64,000 bases of DNA from Bacteroidota bacterium (GCA_016721305.1 JADKIH010000001.1:454457-518456), one strand, 5' to 3'; shown: positions 9,934 through 19,901, numbered from the stretch's first letter. The notes: generated from the letters alone by a model not told the origin. Numbers and translations are program-made.

Positions 9934-11568
9934 CTATTGTATCGTAAACGTAATTCCGGTCAAACTTCTTGTAGGATCGGTAGCATTATTCGCCATTTTC
10001 GCCTTGATATATTCGAAGATGACACGGTCGCCGGCGCTACATTTTTCAATCGCATCGCGCATCGCACTTGTTAACTGGTTTCCTTCACCTGTAAATTCGA
10101 GTGGATCGGCACGCTTACGGATAACAGTAGCTTTAAAGCCTGTGATTTTGAAGAACATTTCGAAGTCGAAGTTTTCCAGAACCGGAACAAGTGCTCCAGC
10201 TTTCAGCGTATTCTTATTGATAGTTCCACCTTTGCTGTTAGAGATTGAAGCAACAGGATCCGGAACACGTTTCACACGGTAAACGAACTCTCCCATTGGC
10301 AATTGCTTGCCACCGATTTCAGCCGTTACTTTTACCTTACATTGTCCGGTAGTTGTAACATTAGCCATGTAGTGACCTGCGCCTGCGGTTGAATTTGGTT
10401 TTAATGAACCACCTGCTCCTTCAATTGAAACGCGAACTTGATTATTAGGAACACCCGGAACTGAAATCGCCATTGGGTTATCTACACCAATATAGAGTAC
10501 ATTCATTTTCTCAGCAGATACTACTGAGTTTGGTTTCTGAGCTACGTACGAAGCCTGGAAAGGATAACCATCGTAAGTACCATCCGGTTTTTTCACACGG
10601 ATAACACCTGACCATTTTTGTTCACCTTCAGAACCCGGACGTGCAGAGAACTTAGCATAACCACCTTCAACAGGAAGAGGTGTAGTTGAGCCTCCGCGAA
10701 CTTGCTTCGCTACTGAATCCCATGTTGCACCGATATACACTTCAGGAGCCATCGTTGAAGAAGTTGCTGAAAGGAATACGTCGGCCTGGTATTCACTACC
10801 GATTGTTACCACTGTACTGTTAGCGATAACTTTGGCATTGAGCTTATCAAGTTTAATGATATTCGCATCTACTGAAGCAAGGAGATTATCAGTTACCTGA
10901 GATTCTGCAGTACGGATATCGCTTTGGAATTTACTGAGCAACGCTACGGTTGCAACAACAGGGTTGTGATAGAAACTCATCAACTCCCATGTACGCTTTC
11001 CGTCTTCTCCCTTTTTAGGATCTTCAGTGTTCAATAAATTATCCAATTGTTTTTTATAATCAGCCTGTGTGCCATCCGGAGCGTTTTTTACAATCAGTCC
11101 TTTAAAGGCAATCAGTTTTTGTCTGAGAGAATCAGCTGCTCCGCCTTTTCCGGTGTGATCATCGGCACCAATCATAATGTGAGTCGGTGTGTCATAATCA
11201 TCCTTACGCTCCATATCAGGGAGTGTAGGAGTCGGGTCTTTCGGATCAATCTGATCTGATTCACGCACGAGGCGAGTTTTCAGACCTTCGATATAATTGT
11301 TTAAATCATCGGCAGCCTTTTTCACATTCATGGCGCGATCATTTACACTTTTATATTTCACAGGATCATTCGACATAGCTTGAGCAAATGCAGCATATGT
11401 GTTCTGATTCTTTTTATCAAGGTTATTCTTTGATAATACAACAGATTCGTTAATCGTAACGAAGGCATTAATTACCTCCTTGGTTACGTTGAGGGCAAGA
11501 AGCGCAGTCAACACGAGGTACATCATGTTGATCATCTTCTGCCGAGGTGATAGTTTACCGCCAGCCAT
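9934..11568 (-). CDS. gldM: T9SS motor/gliding protein GldM
   Basis: GldM spans the inner membrane once and extends into the periplasm as a dimer. With GldL it forms the proton-driven motor that powers T9SS secretion and gliding. The 544-residue product begins MAGGKLSPRQKMINMMYLVLTALLALNVTKEVINAF, the typical cytoplasmic start and single membrane helix, followed by long periplasmic domains. The length is slightly above the usual 510-520 residues. It lies 38 bp downstream of gldL and 21 bp upstream of gldN, so co-transcription is expected. No break is seen. Confidence 0.96.
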   Translation of the reverse strand: MAGGKLSPRQKMINMMYLVLTALLALNVTKEVINAFVTINESVVLSKNNLDKKNQNTYAAFAQAMSNDPVKYKSVNDRAMNVKKAADDLNNYIEGLKTRLVRESDQIDPKDPTPTLPDMERKDDYDTPTHIMIGADDHTGKGGAADSLRQKLIAFKGLIVKNAPDGTQADYKKQLDNLLNTEDPKKGEDGKRTWELMSFYHNPVVATVALLSKFQSDIRTAESQVTDNLLASVDANIIKLDKLNAKVIANSTVVTIGSEYQADVFLSATSSTMAPEVYIGATWDSVAKQVRGGSTTPLPVEGGYAKFSARPGSEGEQKWSGVIRVKKPDGTYDGYPFQASYVAQKPNSVVSAEKMNVLYIGVDNPMAISVPGVPNNQVRVSIEGAGGSLKPNSTAGAGHYMANVTTTGQCKVKVTAEIGGKQLPMGEFVYRVKRVPDPVASISNSKGGTINKNTLKAGALVPVLENFDFEMFFKITGFKATVIRKRADPLEFTGEGNQLTSAMRDAIEKCSAGDRVIFEYIKAKMANNATDPTRSLTGITFTIQ

Positions 11569-11606
11569 GTTTCAGTTCTAGGTTAATTGGTTAGACAATG
11601 AGAGAA

Positions 11607-12416
11607 TTAACCGCGAACAGTCATAGCAGAAAGCATATTACCATACACCGTATTGAGTGAATTGAGGTTCTTCGCGAGAAGAGCAACTTCATCACGATAT
11701 TTACGAGTATCGTCGAGAGAACTGTTCAGGTTACCCATTAACTCATTGATACCATCATAGAACTTGCTAGTCTGGTTGAGATGCTCCTTACTGTCTTGCA
11801 ATTGCAATTCGTAAACAGCGTTGAGAGCTGCCAAATTCTTTCCGGCAGTTACTACCTGATCTTTATAGACACGAACCTCTTCTGTAGAAGAAGAAAGATT
11901 CTCAACTGCCGCAGCAGCTTTTGTGTAAGAGCTAGACATTTCACCAACTGACTGAGCAGCTTTAGAAACGTTTTTCACGTAATCGTTTGTAGCAACAGAA
12001 GCATCGCTCAAATCAGAAAGTTTTGAAGTGCTGTCGCCTAATGAACGAAGACCAACACCGAGACTTTCTAAAAGTTCAGGTCCGATTTTAGCTTCCGCCA
12101 TCATACGATCCAATTGTTGAGCAACAGGATCAGTTTTTTTACGACGTTCTTTTTTACCATGAGCATCTTCGTCTTCCATTCCTGCTAATTCAGGATATAC
12201 AAGTGACCAATCCACGTCTTCGTGTGGCGGTTCAAATGCCGAGAAGAAGAAGATCACAGCCTCAGTTCCAAGTCCCAGTACAAGGAAGAATCCAGATGCC
12301 GGCCAGTGTTGGATTTTGAAGAGTGCGCCGACGATTACGATGGCGGCTCCCCATCCGTACAGCTTAGCCATGAAATTCTTGAATTTCTTGCCTTGTGTTA
12401 ATTCGGTAATTCCCAT
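11607..12416 (-). CDS. gldL: T9SS motor/gliding protein GldL
   Basis: GldL supplies the membrane helices that surround the GldM helix in the T9SS proton motor. Two helices are visible, around residues 21-36 (GWGAAIVIVGALFKIQ) and 41-61 (SGFFLVLGLGTEAVIFFFSAF). The glutamate at residue 52 in the second helix corresponds by position to the residue required for motor function in F. johnsoniae. The cytoplasmic tail (residues 90-269) is long and predicted helical, with repeated KxLxxLNxVYxxxL-type stretches. At 269 residues it is longer than many homologues (about 215). It lies between gldK and gldM. Confidence 0.95.
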   Translation of the reverse strand: MGITELTQGKKFKNFMAKLYGWGAAIVIVGALFKIQHWPASGFFLVLGLGTEAVIFFFSAFEPPHEDVDWSLVYPELAGMEDEDAHGKKERRKKTDPVAQQLDRMMAEAKIGPELLESLGVGLRSLGDSTSKLSDLSDASVATNDYVKNVSKAAQSVGEMSSSYTKAAAAVENLSSSTEEVRVYKDQVVTAGKNLAALNAVYELQLQDSKEHLNQTSKFYDGINELMGNLNSSLDDTRKYRDEVALLAKNLNSLNTVYGNMLSAMTVRG

Positions 12417-12512
12417 AGTGTTGTTTAGATGAAAGTTAGTTAGACAATTGTTTGGTTTATGCTTTCTACAGAGAGATTGATTTTAGTGGGAGAGGTCTCT
12501 CAAAGCAGATGA

Positions 12513-13796
12513 CTAGTAGTCTGCCTTGTCGCGACCAAGGAAACTCTGCACACAACGGAAACCGATGTAGCATTTAGAAGTATCCTGGTATTCATAAGTA
12601 CGTGTTCCTGTTTGCAGGTAATAACCTACATCTTTCCAAGAACCGCCACGAATAACTTTTCTTTTCAATGCCGGAGGATCACTAGCTTTTGCATCGTACT
12701 AATAATCGGTACTGATATCATGAGAGAAGCTATATGATGACTCATCAAATGCATTGCTTGTCCACTGCTTACGTTACCGGCCATGCAATACAGACCGTAA
12801 TCGTTAGGCCAGTATGAAGTGGCTTTAACAGTGTAAACACCACCATCATCCATGTAATTACCGCGCATCGGTTTGAAGTTTCCAGAAGCAACCGCGACTG
12901 TTACGGATGTAAGGACCTCCCCAAGGATATGGGGATAAGTCCAGACCTCCACGTGCAGCATATTCCCATTCAGCTTCTGTAGGTAAACGGAAATCCTGAA
13001 CATAGGCAGTTCCGCTTTCTTCTAAGTAGCTATTAATAAGCTGTGTTCTCCAAATACAAAATGCACGCGCCTGATTCCAGTTAACTCCGACTACAGGATA
13101 ATCATCATATACCGAATACCAGAAATACATTTGAGTAAGAGGATCGTGGAATGAATAAGTATAATCGTGAATCCAGGCTAAAGTATCCGGATAAACATTG
13201 ATAACATCTTTCTTGATGAAAACTGAACGGTCGATTAAGCCTTGCGGACGATTTTCACGTTGTGCAGCTGCTTTTAAATCGATCCAGTAATATTCAAAAT
13301 TCAATTTACGAGTGTCAATTTCTTTACGGCGATAGAAACGCTCTGATTCAGGAAGGAAAAGCTCCGCAAGGGTTTCCACGTTTTGCTCATCTTCCCATTT
13401 GATTTTCGCACGCCAGTTAATACGCTCTCCGTATTCACCTTCGTCGATCAAATGTTCGCCACCAATCAAACGGTGTGCAAGTGAGTCACGAACCCAATAC
13501 ACAAACTGACGATATTCGTTGTTTGTGATCTCGGTGTTATCCATGTAAAATGCAGGGATCGTTACCGTCTTCGCCTGGGCTGTTACAGCGTATGGCACAT
13601 CCTGATCACTGGGTCCCATGTTAAATGAGCCCGCAGGGATATACACCATGCCGTAAGGATCGGCCTGATACCACTTGTCGCGATTAAGCACTCCTGTCAA
13701 TTCTCCCTTGTTACCCCCACCGCAACCGGCAAGGATCAGAAGGATGATGGCATACAGATAACCGGTCTTTCCTTTTCCTAAGTTCTTGATATTCAT
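12513..13796 (-). CDS. gldK: T9SS ring lipoprotein GldK (three breaks)
   Basis: GldK is an outer-membrane lipoprotein with a formylglycine-generating-enzyme-like (sulfatase-modifying) fold that forms the T9SS periplasmic ring with GldN. A signal peptide with lipobox LAGC is followed by YIPAGSFNMGPSDQD, YMDNTEITNNEYRQFVYW and RLPTEAEWEYAARGG. The C-terminal part must be read across a frame break near 12885 (into NFKPMRGNYMDDGG), another near 12765 (GNVS to WTSNAFDESSYSFSH) and an in-frame TAG at 12699-12701. It then runs KRKVIRGGSWKDVGYYLQTG to IGFRCVQSFLGRDKADY and a TAG stop at 12513-12515. Full length is about 427 residues. A TAAATTTG at 13904-13911 on this strand could be a -7 element, but no good -33 partner is seen. 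Confidence 0.9.
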
Positions 13797-13942
13797 TTTA
13801 TTTGGATGAATAATACTGATTTCGTTTTAACGGCTCATTACTAAAATCATTGAGTCCTAATGCTATTCCAACCCTTTACGGCATGGTATAACATTGGTTT
13901 CACCAAATTTAAGTAATGACCGGACTCCCCTTTGTACTAATT

Positions 13943-14866
13943 CTACAAGAACCTTACATTCCTGTGGAACTGACGTTTTACCACTTTCGTCGGTTTATAG
14001 CAATATCCCAACATAATCTCGTGTGTTCCGCTGCTATATGTCTTAATCTCCGAAGTAGTCATATCGTATGCATATCCCAGTTTCAGATTTGGCAGAATTT
14101 CAAGTCCCGCCATGATCACGATCGCATCCTGCAGTCGATACGAAGCGCCAATCCAATATCTGGAATTAATCGACAAGTTTGCATTGAAGTCAACCTGCGT
14201 CGAAACCGCATCTGTCTTCAATTGAATCATCGGCTTTAATGTAAGTGCCGAAGTCAGATCCACATTATAACCAGCCATCACATAGTAGTGACGCGCTAAT
14301 TGTGTCTTGATATTATCGTAACTGATTTTCCCCTGTGTAAGATGTGCCGATGAGAGACCAAAGTACAACTTATCTGTATTGTAATATAATCCGAATCCTA
14401 AATCAAATGCTCCTCCACTAACGTTAGTAGTAGGAATGTTATTGTCATTGATATCGTTAAAAACAAATTTACTTCCGTTCAGCGATTTTTGGTGGTAACC
14501 GATATCAACTCCAATACCGAGTCGACCGGCACCTAAATCGGTACGGTAAGCGTAAGCACCACGAACATTGAGGTTTTTCTCTGCACCCAATCCATCGGCT
14601 GCATATACTGTTAATCCAACACCGCCATGAAGCGCATCCATCGGCATGTCAGCAGTCAATAACATCGTCTTAGGTTCACCACCAAAACCTGTCCACTGAT
14701 TACGGTAAAGTAAGGTTCCGCAGATCGCATCATTTGCGCCCGCAAATCCCGGATTTACACACAACTTGGTAAACATGTTCTGGCTGAATTGAGGATCCTG
14801 CTGAGCAGAAGCCTTCAGACCGAAGAAAGTGACGATTATTACTGCAATCGTAATATTTTTGAGCAT
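13943..14866 (-). CDS. PorP/SprF-type outer-membrane protein
   Basis: About 307 residues with a signal peptide (MLKNITIAVIIVTFFGLKASAQ) and the family signature QDPQFSQNMFTKLCVNPGFAGANDAICGTLLYRNQWTGF near the mature N-terminus, then alternating beta strands ending KLGYAYDMTTSEIKTYSSGTHEIMLGY. PorP/SprF proteins are predicted outer-membrane barrels that bind type B cargo and tether it to the T9SS or the gliding track. Its place just upstream of gldK is a common Bacteroidota arrangement. The start at 14866 is preferred because it opens the signal peptide. Given the type B adhesin nearby, a functional pairing is plausible but not shown. Confidence 0.9.
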   Translation of the reverse strand: MLKNITIAVIIVTFFGLKASAQQDPQFSQNMFTKLCVNPGFAGANDAICGTLLYRNQWTGFGGEPKTMLLTADMPMDALHGGVGLTVYAADGLGAEKNLNVRGAYAYRTDLGAGRLGIGVDIGYHQKSLNGSKFVFNDINDNNIPTTNVSGGAFDLGFGLYYNTDKLYFGLSSAHLTQGKISYDNIKTQLARHYYVMAGYNVDLTSALTLKPMIQLKTDAVSTQVDFNANLSINSRYWIGASYRLQDAIVIMAGLEILPNLKLGYAYDMTTSEIKTYSSGTHEIMLGYCYKPTKVVKRQFHRNVRFL

Positions 14867-15298
14867 CTGTGGAGCCGTAATGGTTAGGAGATGAGTGTGT
14901 TTTCCAACTTTAGAGCGGGTAAAGTAATGAAAAATTAAATCTAAAAACAAAATTTTTTTGAAGCCCTGATTGTTAATTTCTTGAGTCTTTAACGGAGGCT
15001 TTCACGAAAGGGTTGCGCTCTTGTGTGATCAGTGATCGGAGTAACGGTGATCAGTAGGGGAATTCAGGATTTCTTGTCCGAAATTTTGTAAAAAGTGTTT
15101 CAAGTTTTCAAAGGAATTCTTCATCCAAAGACCCATATTTCGAATGAAAAGCTGCGGTGAATCAGGCCAAAATAGCGATGTTTAGGGGCATATCGAACGG
15201 AGTTCTTTGAACTTTAATGGAAATACACAAAAACCTGTCAGTCCGAAAAAGTAATCACGCAGAAAGGGTCAACCGATCACTGTCTAACCGATCACTAT
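14867..15298. other. Intergenic region with GTGATCRG repeats
   Basis: This 432-bp stretch has no plausible gene. It contains two small repeat clusters built on GTGATCAG/GTGATCGG: 15025-15055, and 15271-15296, which begins three bases after the stop of the arginase-like gene (minus strand) and reads AGTGATCGGTTAG twice. The remainder is probably the promoter region of the PorP/SprF gene, but no TAnnTTTG element stood out. Confidence 0.7.
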
Positions 15299-16468
15299 TT
15301 ACCCCATCTTCTGAAAGGCCTGCCACCAGCGCTCCGGCATCTCTTCGCGGAGTGCTGTTTCGTAATCTTTGTACGAGCAAGGAACTAAATGATGCTTTTG
15401 GAATCTGACCTTATTATTCGGATTCGGAACTTCCATCCACCAGCGCTCGCTACGACTGCTCTTGTAAAACACAATTTCCTGATCATCTTTTTTAAGAGGC
15501 ACTCGATACTTGATGAAATCGGTCTTGCTCTTCAAAGGCACGTCTTTCTTGCGATTGTAGTAGCCATCGATCAAATACCAAATCATCTGAGCTGCCAGAT
15601 GCGAGGTCTGATCGTGATTGTCGAAAAAAGGATTGATTTCGTAAATTCCAAATGATGTGAGCTTGTCGCTCATGCCGGCGTAACGAACAATACGACATGC
15701 TTCTTCGCCGTAAAATCCGTTAGGTGTAGCATTACCGTTACCCGGTGCATCACTCTGACGAATTGCTGTAATATCGAAAGAAAGTATATCTGCATTTCGG
15801 ACAATCGGTTCAACTTCTTCGAGGTCGGCACGTACTTGTCCGAGGCGATAGGCATCAAAATACAAGCGCTCCATCAATTCAACCTGATCGCTTCCGACAA
15901 AATAAGTCTGATAACCGATGTTGGAGAAATTGAAGAGGAAATTCGGCTCGTGCAGAACGATTTTCCCTAAAAACGAATTGGAATTGATCGGCTCTTCCGT
16001 TGTTCCTAAATCGAATGACGCATCAACGGAAACAATGTTTACTGTTTCTTCGAGCTGCTGATAGGCTGTATACTGAGCAAAAGTAAGATCCTGACTTCCT
16101 CCTAAGATAATCGGAAGAACGCCTTGTTTCAATAATTCAACGATGATAGTGGAAACGGCTGCATATGTATCGTGAAGACTTTCTCCGAGGCGAAGATTCC
16201 CTAAATCAATAATCTGATTCGGAAATTTTCCACTTTTCAAAGCGTACAATTTCTCACGAACACGATCGGGCGCATTGCAGCAACCGTCGTTTCTCACAGA
16301 TCCGCGATCCTCTCCTACTCCGATAATGGCGAGATGAACTCCTTCAATCGAAGGGAAGTTTTCACCATCCAAAAACTTAGTGACCACATGACCTAAAACA
16401 TTTTTTTGGTCGCGATACTGATCAAATAATTGTCGGTTGAGAGGCTCGAAATATATTGAAAGATCCAT
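15299..16468 (-). CDS. Arginase-fold protein (formimidoylglutamase-like) with degraded metal site
   Basis: A 389-residue member of the arginase/agmatinase/formimidoylglutamase superfamily. The fold motifs are recognisable, but three of the six usual Mn ligands are replaced. The GGGH motif reads GGSQD (Gln126 for His), DAHxD reads DASFD (Ser151 for His), and SxDxDxxDP reads SFDITAIRQSDAP (Thr234 for Asp). Asp149, Asp153 and Asp232 remain. It is therefore probably not a hydrolase of the usual type. The C-terminal part ends RFQKHHLVPCSYKDYETALREEMPERWWQAFQKMG. It lies 25 bp after topA and upstream of the PorP/SprF-gldKLMN genes, a recurring neighbourhood in Bacteroidota as far as I recall. Function unknown. 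Confidence 0.85.
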   Translation of the reverse strand: MDLSIYFEPLNRQLFDQYRDQKNVLGHVVTKFLDGENFPSIEGVHLAIIGVGEDRGSVRNDGCCNAPDRVREKLYALKSGKFPNQIIDLGNLRLGESLHDTYAAVSTIIVELLKQGVLPIILGGSQDLTFAQYTAYQQLEETVNIVSVDASFDLGTTEEPINSNSFLGKIVLHEPNFLFNFSNIGYQTYFVGSDQVELMERLYFDAYRLGQVRADLEEVEPIVRNADILSFDITAIRQSDAPGNGNATPNGFYGEEACRIVRYAGMSDKLTSFGIYEINPFFDNHDQTSHLAAQMIWYLIDGYYNRKKDVPLKSKTDFIKYRVPLKKDDQEIVFYKSSRSERWWMEVPNPNNKVRFQKHHLVPCSYKDYETALREEMPERWWQAFQKMG

Positions 16469-16493
16469 TCGTATTTATCGGCTATGCATGCCG

Positions 16494-18887
16494 TTATTTT
16501 TTACTCTTCTTTTTTACTACTGCTTTTTTCACGACAGCCTTTTTCTCTACCGGTTTCTTAGGAACGGCGCTCTTGAACGCTGACTTTCCAAAACCTTTTT
16601 TCTTAGCCACTACAGGAGTTTTCTCTGCTAATTCGTGAATCTCCTGCAATGTAAAGGAAGCGGGTTCGCGATCTTTCGGAATACGGATATTCCGGTCGTG
16701 ATAAGCTATGTATGGACCCCAACGGCCGTTTAGAATCTGAATTTCTTTGTCTTCTTCGAATGTCTTGATGATTTTCTCAGCATTCGCCTTGCGTTTATCC
16801 AGAATCAATTCGACGGCGCGATCATATGTAATTGTATATGGATCGTCCTCTTTCTTTAATGAAACAAAGAAACTGTCGAGTCGAACATAAGGACCAAATC
16901 GTCCGATCGAAACTGCAATATCATGTCCTTCGAAATCGCCCAGATTTCTTGGAAGCTTGAATAAATCCATCGCTTCTTCGAATGTAATCTGATCGAGTCG
17001 CTGTTCAGCACGTAATTTTGCAAAGCGCGGTTTATCGGTTTCGTCCTGCGCACCAATTTGAGCCATCGGACCAAAACGACCTACACGAACAAGCAATGTC
17101 ATTCCGGAAACCGGATCTTTACCAAGAATACGCTCTCCGGAAACACGTACGGCTTCTTTTTCCGTCGTCTCCACTGTAATGTGGAATGGTCCGTAGAATT
17201 CTTTAATCATTTTCTGCCACTTCAATTCGCCGTTCGCGATATCATCGAATTCGCGTTCAACGTAAGCAGTGAAATTGTAATCGAGAATATCTTTGAAATT
17301 CGCCACGAGGAAATCGTTAACCAGCATGCCGATATCTGTCGGAAACAATTTGTTCTTCTCCGCACCGGTGATTTCTGTTTTCGTTTCGTGAACGATCTTA
17401 TTATTCTTTAATGAAATAACGCTGTATGCACGCTCTTTACCCTGACGTTCAGCCTTTTCGACATAACCACGCTTTTGAACGGTGCTGATCGTCGGAGCGA
17501 AAGTTGACGGACGACCGATACCCAATTCTTCGAGTTTCTTTACGAGCATCGCTTCCGTAAAACGGCTTGGCGGATATGTAAATCGCTCAGTCGCAGTCGC
17601 TTCATTGAGAATCAACGCATCGCCGATTTTCATTACCGGCAAAATTCCATCCTGCTCTTCTGAATTCTCATCATCGGTTCCTTCCATGTACACTTTCAGG
17701 AATCCGTCGAACTTGATGATCTCGCCATTAGCTACAAAATCTTCTTTCGTTTTGTCGGAAGAAATTGTCACCACCGTTTTTTCCAAAACTGCATCAGCCA
17801 TTTGCGAAGCAATCGTACGTTTCCAGATCAGATTGTACAGCTTTTGTTCGCGAGCATCGTTACCTGCTTCGTCGATATTGAAATCGGTCGGACGGATGGC
17901 TTCGTGAGCTTCTTGTGCAGAGGCAATTTTGTTTTTATAAACGCGGGCTTCGTGATACTTAGCTCCGTAATTTTTTGTGATTGCAGCTTTCGACATATCC
18001 AGTGCATCCTGCGAGAGATTCACGGAGTCAGTTCTCATGTAAGTGATTTTACCACTTTCATAAAGCTTCTGTGCCAAAACCATGGTTTGAGCGACGCTGT
18101 ATCCAAGCTTACGTGCAGCTTCCTGTTGCAAGGTCGATGTCGTGAAAGGCGCAGATGGCGTGCGTTTGCCGGGTTTTACTTCAAGATTTTTTACACCGAA
18201 GTCGGCACCGATACAGTTTGTCAAAAACTCTTCGGCTTCTTCTTTCGTTTTAAATTTCTTCGGAAGTTCGGCTTTGAATGTTTTACCATTCATTTCGAAC
18301 ATGCCGACTACTTTATAAGATGCCGTAATCGTAAACTGATCGATTTCGCGTTCGCGCTCAACGATGAGACGAACGGCAACCGATTGAACACGGCCGGCAG
18401 ATAATTGCGGTTTTACTTTTTTCCAGAGAACAGGAGACAATTCAAAACCAACCAAACGATCCAAAATACGGCGAGCTTGCTGAGCATCTACCAGATTCTT
18501 ATCGATCTTTCTTGGATTCTTAATCGCTTCGGTAATTGCCTTTTTTGTGATCTCATGAAATACAATTCGACGTGTAGATTCTTCATTGAGCTTCAAAGTT
18601 TCGAATAAGTGCCATGATATGGCCTCCCCTTCGCGGTCCTCATCCGTCGCTAACCAAACAACTTCTGCTTTCTTGGTTAACTTCTTCAGCTCTTCGATAA
18701 CATCGTGTTTGTCGGGACTGATTTCATAAACGGGCTCGAAGTTTTTTTCAACTTTTATACCCATACCACTCTTCACCAAATCACGAACATGTCCGTAACT
18801 TGAACGTACCACGTAATCCTTTCCCAGGTATCCTTCGATGGTTTTTGCCTTGGCAGGCGACTCAACTATCACTAAATTTTTTGCCAT
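16494..18887 (-). CDS. topA: DNA topoisomerase I
   Basis: Type IA topoisomerase that relaxes negative supercoils through a tyrosyl-DNA intermediate. The 797-residue protein begins MAKNLVIVESPAKAKTIEGYLG (Toprim domain), with DEDREGEA supplying the metal-binding acidic residues. The catalytic tyrosine is in GKITYMRTDSVNL. The C-terminal third contains repeated topoisomerase C-terminal domains of the RFGPYVRL/GRWGPYIAY type rather than four-cysteine zinc fingers. The protein ends in a lysine-rich tail (KKAVVKKAVVKKKSKK). The frame is intact. An inverted repeat shared with the mraZ upstream region lies 100-139 bp before the start. Confidence 0.97.
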   Translation of the reverse strand: MAKNLVIVESPAKAKTIEGYLGKDYVVRSSYGHVRDLVKSGMGIKVEKNFEPVYEISPDKHDVIEELKKLTKKAEVVWLATDEDREGEAISWHLFETLKLNEESTRRIVFHEITKKAITEAIKNPRKIDKNLVDAQQARRILDRLVGFELSPVLWKKVKPQLSAGRVQSVAVRLIVEREREIDQFTITASYKVVGMFEMNGKTFKAELPKKFKTKEEAEEFLTNCIGADFGVKNLEVKPGKRTPSAPFTTSTLQQEAARKLGYSVAQTMVLAQKLYESGKITYMRTDSVNLSQDALDMSKAAITKNYGAKYHEARVYKNKIASAQEAHEAIRPTDFNIDEAGNDAREQKLYNLIWKRTIASQMADAVLEKTVVTISSDKTKEDFVANGEIIKFDGFLKVYMEGTDDENSEEQDGILPVMKIGDALILNEATATERFTYPPSRFTEAMLVKKLEELGIGRPSTFAPTISTVQKRGYVEKAERQGKERAYSVISLKNNKIVHETKTEITGAEKNKLFPTDIGMLVNDFLVANFKDILDYNFTAYVEREFDDIANGELKWQKMIKEFYGPFHITVETTEKEAVRVSGERILGKDPVSGMTLLVRVGRFGPMAQIGAQDETDKPRFAKLRAEQRLDQITFEEAMDLFKLPRNLGDFEGHDIAVSIGRFGPYVRLDSFFVSLKKEDDPYTITYDRAVELILDKRKANAEKIIKTFEEDKEIQILNGRWGPYIAYHDRNIRIPKDREPASFTLQEIHELAEKTPVVAKKKGFGKSAFKSAVPKKPVEKKAVVKKAVVKKKSKK

Positions 18888-19201
18888 AGATTTGAAATCA
18901 ATGTGCGCAAATAAAAGAATTTATTTTTTAACAAAACCAAAGTCTTTTTTCAAAAGGCCAAAAGTAAGCCCAATTCGGAGAATCTTGAAACCCTGCAAAG
19001 CCTTGACTGGCGCGGGTTTCCAAGGGTTTGAGCTTGCGGCAAAAAAATTTTATTAAAATAAGTTCAACAAAAGCGAATCGGAATCAAAAAAAAGCCGGAA
19101 ACGATTTTTTGAAATGACATTAACAGTTTTCTTTTTCACACAAAAAAAATGAAGTAGGCAGCAAAAATAGTGTGTGATTTTTTTTCAAAAACTTCCTCAG
19201 T
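18888..19201. other. Intergenic region upstream of topA
   Basis: 314 bp, AT-rich with many A and T runs and no plausible gene. It holds the GAAACCC/GGGTTTCC inverted repeat listed separately. No confident promoter was found. It lies between topA and a lipoprotein gene, both on the minus strand. Confidence 0.6.
18987..19026 (-). promoter_or_regulatory. Inverted repeat shared by the topA and mraZ upstream regions
   Basis: Read on the minus strand this is CCCTTGGAAACCCGC, 18 bases, then GGGTTTC. The 13-base block GGGTTTCCAAGGG (plus strand) and the opposing GAAACCC recur at 56078-56108 in the same orientation and at a similar distance before mraZ. The role is unknown: an operator or a leader hairpin are both possible. 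Confidence 0.5.
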
Positions 19202-19672
19202 CTATTCGGTATAAAATAAATTAATGACACCATTAGTAATGCTGAGATTTCCGGTGAGCGGGCTTCTCAATGTAACGGTGAAAGTTCCGGTTAAATGATT
19301 GGTAGATGTGTCGTTAGATGTAATAATCAATGTTCCGGGATTATCGTTTGTCGACTCCCATGCATTGCCTGATGTGTACAAAATATGATTCCGGTCTTCT
19401 CTAATTTGATATGTACCCGGTGTAAAGTCTTCGAGCTCTAAAGTGAGTGATGAAGTGCTTGAATTCACTCCGTTGATGGTCATAATAATTGCCAAATCAC
19501 CAAAGCATGTTGTATTTGCACACCATTCCTGACCGGCAACTTTGCAAGAGAGCTTATTTGGAAGTACAGAAGAACAACCCACAGGAGTCGGCTCTGAAGT
19601 TACAGGTTCGTCTTTTTTACAGCCTGCAGAAATCAGAATCATGGCAAATAGAATAAAATAGAGCTTTTTCAT
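19202..19672 (-). CDS. Small lipoprotein of unknown function
   Basis: A 156-residue product with a lipoprotein signal peptide (MKKLYFILFAMILISAGCKKDEP; lipobox ISAGC). The mature part has four more cysteines (GCSSVLPNKLSC, WCANTTC) and then a beta-rich C-terminus with the strands LTLELEDFTPGTYQIRED and GTFTVTLRSPLTGNLSITNGVINLFYTE. This resembles small Bacteroidota lipoproteins with a single beta-sandwich domain. The family was not identified. It is isolated, with about 280-310 bp of intergenic DNA on either side. Confidence 0.75.
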   Translation of the reverse strand: MKKLYFILFAMILISAGCKKDEPVTSEPTPVGCSSVLPNKLSCKVAGQEWCANTTCFGDLAIIMTINGVNSSTSSLTLELEDFTPGTYQIREDRNHILYTSGNAWESTNDNPGTLIITSNDTSTNHLTGTFTVTLRSPLTGNLSITNGVINLFYTE

Positions 19673-19901
19673 GCTGTAAATTTAATGGGATTGTTTGAAT
19701 TACAGAATACCTTTCTTCAGAGGAAGACGGACCGAATTAAGCTGAAACAATACTTATCTCCGGATCCATTTTAGACTCCCAAACAGCTATACATATATAT
19801 AGTATGTATCAGATCAATCAAAATGCCTCTTTTTGAGTTAAAACTCAATTTTAGGCTTTTTTTCGATCAAAAATGCAACTTCAAATAAGCCTTCTGCCAA
19901 C

